Below, one piece after another: positions 60,462-64,000 of a stretch of DNA of 64,000 nucleotides (its first letter is position 1; every line of letters starts with the position of its first letter). Below the pieces are notes generated by a model. It saw only the letters and a list, made by a program, of their open reading frames with translations, was not told where the DNA came from and made no database searches. Made by a program: the position numbers and the translations under genes. Source of the DNA: CAYNHQ01 sp964397255. Lineage in GTDB: Bacteria; Bdellovibrionota_G; JALEGL01; DATDPG01. The stretch spans positions 229,665 to 293,664 of the forward strand of contig CAYNHQ010000003.1 in assembly GCA_964397255.1 (NCBI GenBank), read 5' to 3'.

Positions 60462-60482
60462 CTGGGTTTGCCCCGAAACCAG
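60462..60482 (-). promoter_or_regulatory. Leader hairpin just upstream of the S6-S18 ribosome site
   Basis: On the minus strand CTGGTTT, a six-base CGGGGC loop and AAACCCAG pair as a 7-bp stem with one bulged C, ending at the AGGAGG site. Many bacteria have an S6:S18-binding leader RNA here; this hairpin is a candidate, but I cannot confirm the CCG-bulge motif. Confidence 0.35.
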
Positions 60483-60617
60483 CCCGGAGCGAGGTGATGT
60501 AAGTGCGCGCTTTTACCCGAACGTCCCTAGAAAGGCAATGTTAAAAAGAGTGTCAGGATTGATCCTTCTGAGACGAACGAAACAGTCGTCGCTCAGCGGG
60601 TCTCTAATGCTGAATTT

Positions 60618-61817
60618 TTAAGAATTAATTTTGAACAAGTAATCTGTCAATCGTGAAATGGGAACTCTCGTTGTATCTCGATTCAATTCTATTTCCTCTC
60701 CACCGGAAGTGACGATCAGCTTATGAAAAGGGGGATCAAAAACTTTACGCGCTTCGCGATCAAGTTCGAATGGTTGGGCTCCATGAATCCCAAGCTTCGC
60801 TTCGATGAATAGGGTTTTTCGCTCGGTTCGAAGAATAAAATCGATTTCGTTCTGCTCTTTGGTTCGCCACGTATGCAACTGCCAATCCTTGAGAAAATTG
60901 TCGCGCGTTTTGACCAACTCAGAGAAAACGAGCGTCTCAAAAAGACTTCCCGAATGGGGAGAGTTCCAAAGAAGCGTCTCATTGGCGTGCCCCTGAAGGC
61001 GGCTACAAATGCCCGTGTCATAGAAGTAGAGTTTTTTCATCTTTGTAATTCTTTTGGTAAGATTAGAGTGAAACGGGGCCAGCGTTTCGATGATAGCATT
61101 TCTCTCCAAAATTTGAATCCAGTTTTGGACGGTCTTTTGATCGACGCCAGCGGCACCCGAAAGTTCCGTCACGTTGAGAAACTGTCCAGTGCGGGCGGCC
61201 AGTAATCGGAGAACGGTCTGAAATTCACCCATTTTCTCCACCCCTGCGCTTTGCGCCACATCTTTTTCAATGAAACTCAAAATGTAATCATTAAGAAACT
61301 TTTGAAGGACAAGCTCCGGCCGAGTGTACGTCTCGGGCAATCCTCCCCTGAGCAATATTTCTGAAATGGAGAGTCTTGGAAAAGCGGTAAGGAGTTCTCG
61401 AATCGAAAGTCCGTGAAGAAAATAGAGATGACTTCGTCCCGCCAACGATTCCTTTACGTTCTTATCAAGCAGCGTTCGATTTGATCCGGTTAGGTAATAA
61501 AGAGTCTTTGAAGTGGGAGAACCTTTCTTTAAATGATTCCGACGCAGAAGATCAACTCGAAGTTTGATTTCAGGAAATAACTCTGGAGCATATTGAATCT
61601 CGTCGATGAGACAGGGAAGAGAGGCGTTTTCCAGAACGAAAGTGGGATCATCTCTTGCGCGCGAGCGTGTGGTGGCGTCATCCATAAAAAGTCGGGATTT
61701 GAGGTCGAGCTGATCGAGGAGGGTGGTTTTTCCCACTTGCCGGGGCCCCCAAAGCATAACAACTTCAAGCACCGACGATCGAAGAAGAGTCTCTAAAAAG
61801 TCTCTTTTTATAATCAC
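60618..61817 (-). CDS. AAA ATPase with DUF4143 domain
   Basis: 399 residues. LWGPRQVGKTTLLDQL is the Walker A, CLIDEIQYAPELF the Walker B with the conserved DEIQ, and YYLTGSNRTLLDK the sensor. The C-terminal DUF4143 half has QTVLRLLAARTGQFLNVTELSGAAGVDQKTVQNWIQIL (winged helix) and LFETLVFSELVK...EIDFIL (PD-(D/E)xK-like). Family function is unclear; it is common in mobile or accessory DNA. GTG start with TTGACT (61852-61847) and TATTAG (61827-61822) upstream. It sits between rpsF and AbiE as inserted accessory DNA. Confidence 0.9.
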   Translation of the reverse strand: MIIKRDFLETLLRSSVLEVVMLWGPRQVGKTTLLDQLDLKSRLFMDDATTRSRARDDPTFVLENASLPCLIDEIQYAPELFPEIKLRVDLLRRNHLKKGSPTSKTLYYLTGSNRTLLDKNVKESLAGRSHLYFLHGLSIRELLTAFPRLSISEILLRGGLPETYTRPELVLQKFLNDYILSFIEKDVAQSAGVEKMGEFQTVLRLLAARTGQFLNVTELSGAAGVDQKTVQNWIQILERNAIIETLAPFHSNLTKRITKMKKLYFYDTGICSRLQGHANETLLWNSPHSGSLFETLVFSELVKTRDNFLKDWQLHTWRTKEQNEIDFILRTERKTLFIEAKLGIHGAQPFELDREARKVFDPPFHKLIVTSGGEEIELNRDTTRVPISRLTDYLFKINS

Positions 61818-61856
61818 TTGGCTAATATGGACTTGTACTCATAAATAGTCAAGACG

Positions 61857-62594
61857 CTAACTTGTTCGACGAATCCGCTCCGCGATACGGGATACGGTTG
61901 CTCGGATCAAGAGGTCGAGACCTGGAAGATGCGCATCCGGTATCACCCCCTGCAGTTCATCCGAAACCCGCTTGAACGTCATCCGGACCGCCCTGGATTC
62001 CAGGAGCTCAGCGGCCGCAGCCAACGTCAATTTGCGTGGTTTCGCCCGGCCTATCTCCAGCCGAGAGATTCGATCTTCGAGCGTGGCGCGATCCAATTCG
62101 GTGATAGGTTCGAGTTGCGTCAAGTCGAACATGTCTCTGGCAAGATCCCGTTCGAGACAGGCGGCAATCTTGTGAGCAAGTGCTTCCGACGGATCCATTG
62201 CGGCAATGACCCGAGCACGTAATCCGAATTTTCCCGTGAGTGGCGCGGTGCTGATCGGTTTCGGCGGCCTGTGAAATCCGCTCACGATGGTCACTTCGAT
62301 TTTCGCGATCACCTCCGCCTGCTGGATCGTTAGGAAAACCCCACGGGAATTCGCTTGAACATCTCGAATGCGGACATCCGGCAATTCCTCCAGAACGGCT
62401 GACAGTTCGCGGGCGAGGAGCGCACGCTTTTCTGTTCGCACCCAACAGTAATCAAGGTCCTGAGTGGATCGTGGACTGTTGAGAAGCCTCAGCAAAATCC
62501 CGCCCTTAAGAACGAGTTTGTTCTTGAAACGCTCCGAAATCGCGCCGAGAATCTTTGCGAGCAATTTCTCCGTTCGATCTTCACGCCCGGGCAC
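61857..62594 (-). CDS. abiEii: AbiEii-type nucleotidyltransferase toxin
   Basis: 245 residues. LVLKGGILLRLL and STQDLDYCW form the KGGTxLxx and SxDxD motifs of DNA polymerase beta-type AbiEii toxins; KIEVTI and PSEALAHKIAACLERD(L)ARDMFDL complete the active-site set. AbiEii blocks growth by nucleotidylating tRNA 3' ends and gives phage abortive infection. It overlaps the antitoxin gene by 14 bases. Confidence 0.92.
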   Translation of the reverse strand: MPGREDRTEKLLAKILGAISERFKNKLVLKGGILLRLLNSPRSTQDLDYCWVRTEKRALLARELSAVLEELPDVRIRDVQANSRGVFLTIQQAEVIAKIEVTIVSGFHRPPKPISTAPLTGKFGLRARVIAAMDPSEALAHKIAACLERDLARDMFDLTQLEPITELDRATLEDRISRLEIGRAKPRKLTLAAAAELLESRAVRMTFKRVSDELQGVIPDAHLPGLDLLIRATVSRIAERIRRTS

Positions 62595-63198
62595 GGAATT
62601 TCTCCTCGAGTATACGGGTCACGAATGTCCGAAATTTCGGGTTTTTGTATTGCCGGAGATACTTCGAAATCTTTCTGCGATCCAATTTCCATACATCCAC
62701 ATCCCGCATGGGATCGACCACGAATCGCGCTCCCTTGACGTAGTAATAGAGTAGGTCCAGATACGCCTTTTCTGTGTCGGCCACCGCAACGCCTGATATG
62801 GGCGTCTGGAATCCAAACAGAAGATCCGACTTGATCTTGAAAAACCGGATGCGCCCGAGGGGGGTAGTCACGGTCTTGGAATTTCCCGTCGATACCGCCG
62901 AAACCGAGCGGGCAGGTACGGTACCGATGACACCCGCGCGGGCCAACGCCGAGTCTAACGAAATACAACAGCATTCCCGAAGACGGCCCGCTAGGACCCA
63001 GGGGTCCGCATCAGCCGTCACATAGAGGCCACGTCGAACCTTCATCAGAATGCCTTCCCGGACAAGGCTCGTGGCGATCTTTGCGACCCGATCGGACGAG
63101 CCTAGACCAGTTAGGGCCCAGAGATCTGAGAACGAGAACACCCCGCTTAAATCCGCCGAAAACAAGCGAACGCGCTCCCCGATGGAGGTTATTTTCAT
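62581..63198 (-). CDS. abiEi: AbiEi-type antitoxin with N-terminal winged helix
   Basis: 205 residues. The N-terminal winged helix (FSFSDLWALTGLGSSDRVAKIATSLVREGILMKVRRGLYVT) is the AbiEi_4-type DNA-binding domain and the C-terminal region (SLDSALARAGVIG, IRFFKI, VADTEKAYLDLLYYY) the AbiEi antitoxin domain. AbiEi represses its own operon and protects against AbiEii by an indirect mechanism (type IV). No ribosome site precedes the ATG. Confidence 0.92.
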   Translation of the reverse strand: MKITSIGERVRLFSADLSGVFSFSDLWALTGLGSSDRVAKIATSLVREGILMKVRRGLYVTADADPWVLAGRLRECCCISLDSALARAGVIGTVPARSVSAVSTGNSKTVTTPLGRIRFFKIKSDLLFGFQTPISGVAVADTEKAYLDLLYYYVKGARFVVDPMRDVDVWKLDRRKISKYLRQYKNPKFRTFVTRILEEKFRARA

Positions 63199-63204
63199 GA
63201 TTAT

Positions 63205-63244
63205 AATTTAGTTCATAATATATGCACTAGTCAATACTTATGAA
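63205..63244 (-). promoter_or_regulatory. AbiE promoter and inverted-repeat operator, leaderless arrangement
   Basis: Minus-strand TTGACT (63234-63229), 18-base spacer, TAAATT (63210-63205), ATG at 63198 after 6 bases. TTCATAA (63212-63218) and TTATGAA (63238-63244) are perfect inverted arms around the -35, fitting AbiEi autorepression. Confidence 0.6.
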
Positions 63245-63291
63245 ATACTGCCGTAGAGGGTGAAAGCTGGGTAAGTTCGGAACGACCGATC

Positions 63292-63846
63292 TTATTGGCG
63301 GCTATTGATTTCGTTCATGGCGCAGTCGGGACCGAGGGAGAGAATCTTTTCGAGGGCATCGGCGGCTTTCGCCGCAATGGGGTCGAGGATTTTGGCGGAG
63401 ATGGGTGCAAGAACATAATCGGCGAGTTCCATGTCGGGATTTTTTCCCACACCGATTCGTAAGCGATAAAAATCACTCTCTCCCCATTCCGATAAAATGG
63501 ATTCGAGGCCATTGTGCCCTCCCGTGCCTCCACCTTTCTTGAGTTGGAGCCGCCCTTCTTCGAGATCGGCTTCGTCATGAAGAATAAGGACTTCGTTTGG
63601 CTCTGCAGGACAGTGCTTCGCGAGGCGCGCGACAGACCGACCGCTTAAATTCATAAACGTTTGAGGTTTTGCGAAAAGAATCGATTCGCCATTGATTTCG
63701 CACGTGGCGGTCAACGCCTCATCTACTTTTTTCTTCGCCTTTTCACGATGATGTTCGAGAAAAAGATCAAGTGCACGAAACCCAATATTGTGTCGTGTCC
63801 GATCGTAGTCGGGCCCGGGATTCCCTAAGCCGACGATCAATTTCAT
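63292..63846 (-). CDS. pth: Peptidyl-tRNA hydrolase
   Basis: 184 residues. GLGNPGPDYDRTRHNIGF has the catalytic His and Asn, KPQTFMNLSG and LILHDEADLEEGRLQLKKGGGTGGHNGLESI hold the catalytic Asp and the substrate loop. It frees tRNA from stalled peptidyl-tRNA. Coupled to the L25 gene by an ATGA overlap, the common rplY-pth order. Confidence 0.97.
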   Translation of the reverse strand: MKLIVGLGNPGPDYDRTRHNIGFRALDLFLEHHREKAKKKVDEALTATCEINGESILFAKPQTFMNLSGRSVARLAKHCPAEPNEVLILHDEADLEEGRLQLKKGGGTGGHNGLESILSEWGESDFYRLRIGVGKNPDMELADYVLAPISAKILDPIAAKAADALEKILSLGPDCAMNEINSRQ

Positions 63847-64000
63847 TTCTTGGCTTCGCCGCCCTTTGCTTTGTCAGCCGCCGGAGCTGCAGGAGCTTTT
63901 CCACCCGCCGCTGGGGCCGCACCCGGGGCCGCCTTCGCACCCGCTGCCGGGGCCGCACCCGGAGCTGCCGGCGCACCCGCAGCTGGGGCTGCTCCCGGAG
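63843..64000 (-). CDS. rplY: 50S ribosomal protein L25/Ctc, C-terminal tail only (partial)
   Basis: Only the last ~52 codons are in the window. They encode an Ala/Pro/Gly-rich tail with repeats of the PGAAPAAGA kind, then KAPAAPAADKAKGGEAKK and TGA. This low-complexity tail is typical of the long (TL5/CTC) form of L25 in deltaproteobacteria-like genomes, and the position directly before pth supports it. The rRNA-binding domain lies beyond the right edge. Confidence 0.8.
   Translation of the reverse strand, partial: PGAAPAAGAPAAPGAAPAAGAKAAPGAAPAAGGKAPAAPAADKAKGGEAKK

Noticed and set aside
63767..63976. Arginine-rich small ORF near the right edge
   Set aside because: It is the frame-shifted shadow of the GC-rich Ala/Pro repeats of the L25 tail.
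1..64000. tRNA, rRNA or CRISPR features
   Set aside because: I saw no tRNA T-arm signatures with matching stems, no rRNA sequence and no regularly spaced repeats by eye; a tRNAscan or repeat search would settle it.

Overview
This 64 kb chromosomal window comes from a Gram-negative bacterium. Lipoproteins, outer-membrane barrels, dusB-fis, manC, glmS and rplY-pth all point that way. Myxococcus-type Ser/Thr kinases with the HRDxSPQN catalytic loop, a TIGR02147-family regulator paired with a small lipoprotein, tandem ArsA-like ATPases behind a PhaR-type regulator, and a DUF2330 protein suggest a deltaproteobacterial-grade lineage (Bdellovibrionota or Myxococcota relative). This placement is inference from gene content. 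I saw no rRNA, tRNA or CRISPR array. No stretch longer than about 300 bases lacks a gene; the longest gaps are 3995-4269 and 46624-46871.

Layout. 1-7736: cell-envelope genes (membrane glycosyltransferase-like proteins, a lipoprotein polysaccharide deacetylase, the AmgK-MurU cell-wall recycling pair, a CGFS glutaredoxin, an FG-GAP repeat protein). 7773-10693: nucleoside catabolism operon deoC-udp-punA-cdd. 10697-13614: a paralogous pair of unrecognised exported proteins and a small membrane protein. 13654-15798: base salvage operon upp-hpt-ridA plus a membrane protein. The two salvage operons fit together: nucleosides are deaminated and phosphorolysed, bases go back to nucleotides through Upp and Hpt, and deoxyribose phosphate goes to DeoC. 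15918-22709: PhaR-like regulator, two ArsA/Get3-like ATPases, an outer-membrane protein, and a large metallopeptidase-propeller-barrel protein. 22722-26583: PfkB kinase, GlmS and a single-domain GlmU-type uridylyltransferase. 26723-38641: two transmembrane Ser/Thr kinases, one ending in an FGE/SUMF1-like domain and one in PEGA, with ABC substrate-binding, DUF2330, RnfD-like, GlyRS and two metallopeptidase genes between and after them. 38817-45837: a double-kinase hybrid sensor with a degenerate receiver partner, lipid-type enzymes and a PilZ-GNAT fusion. 45976-55578: a heme-oxygenase-like diiron protein, TIGR02147 plus lipoprotein, manC, lspA, ileS, comF, a deacylase, dus and fis. 55586-64000: accessory DNA (RelE-type TA, interrupted MntA-HepT with an IS630 element, AAA/DUF4143 ATPase, AbiE) woven between core genes dnaB, rplI, a fused rpsF-rpsR, pth and rplY.

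Most notable observations: (i) ribosomal proteins S6 and S18 are encoded as one continuous polypeptide; (ii) many genes without a Shine-Dalgarno have a TANNNT-like -10 element 6-7 bases before the start codon, suggesting widespread leaderless mRNAs, including three toxin-antitoxin antitoxin genes; (iii) a 1.9 kb island is bracketed by diverged copies of the dnaB 3' end and contains an IS630 element whose TA-precise removal restores an mntA antitoxin gene; (iv) DeoC carries an N-terminal extension resembling a microcompartment encapsulation peptide; (v) a PIN toxin has lost its 5' half behind an intact antitoxin.
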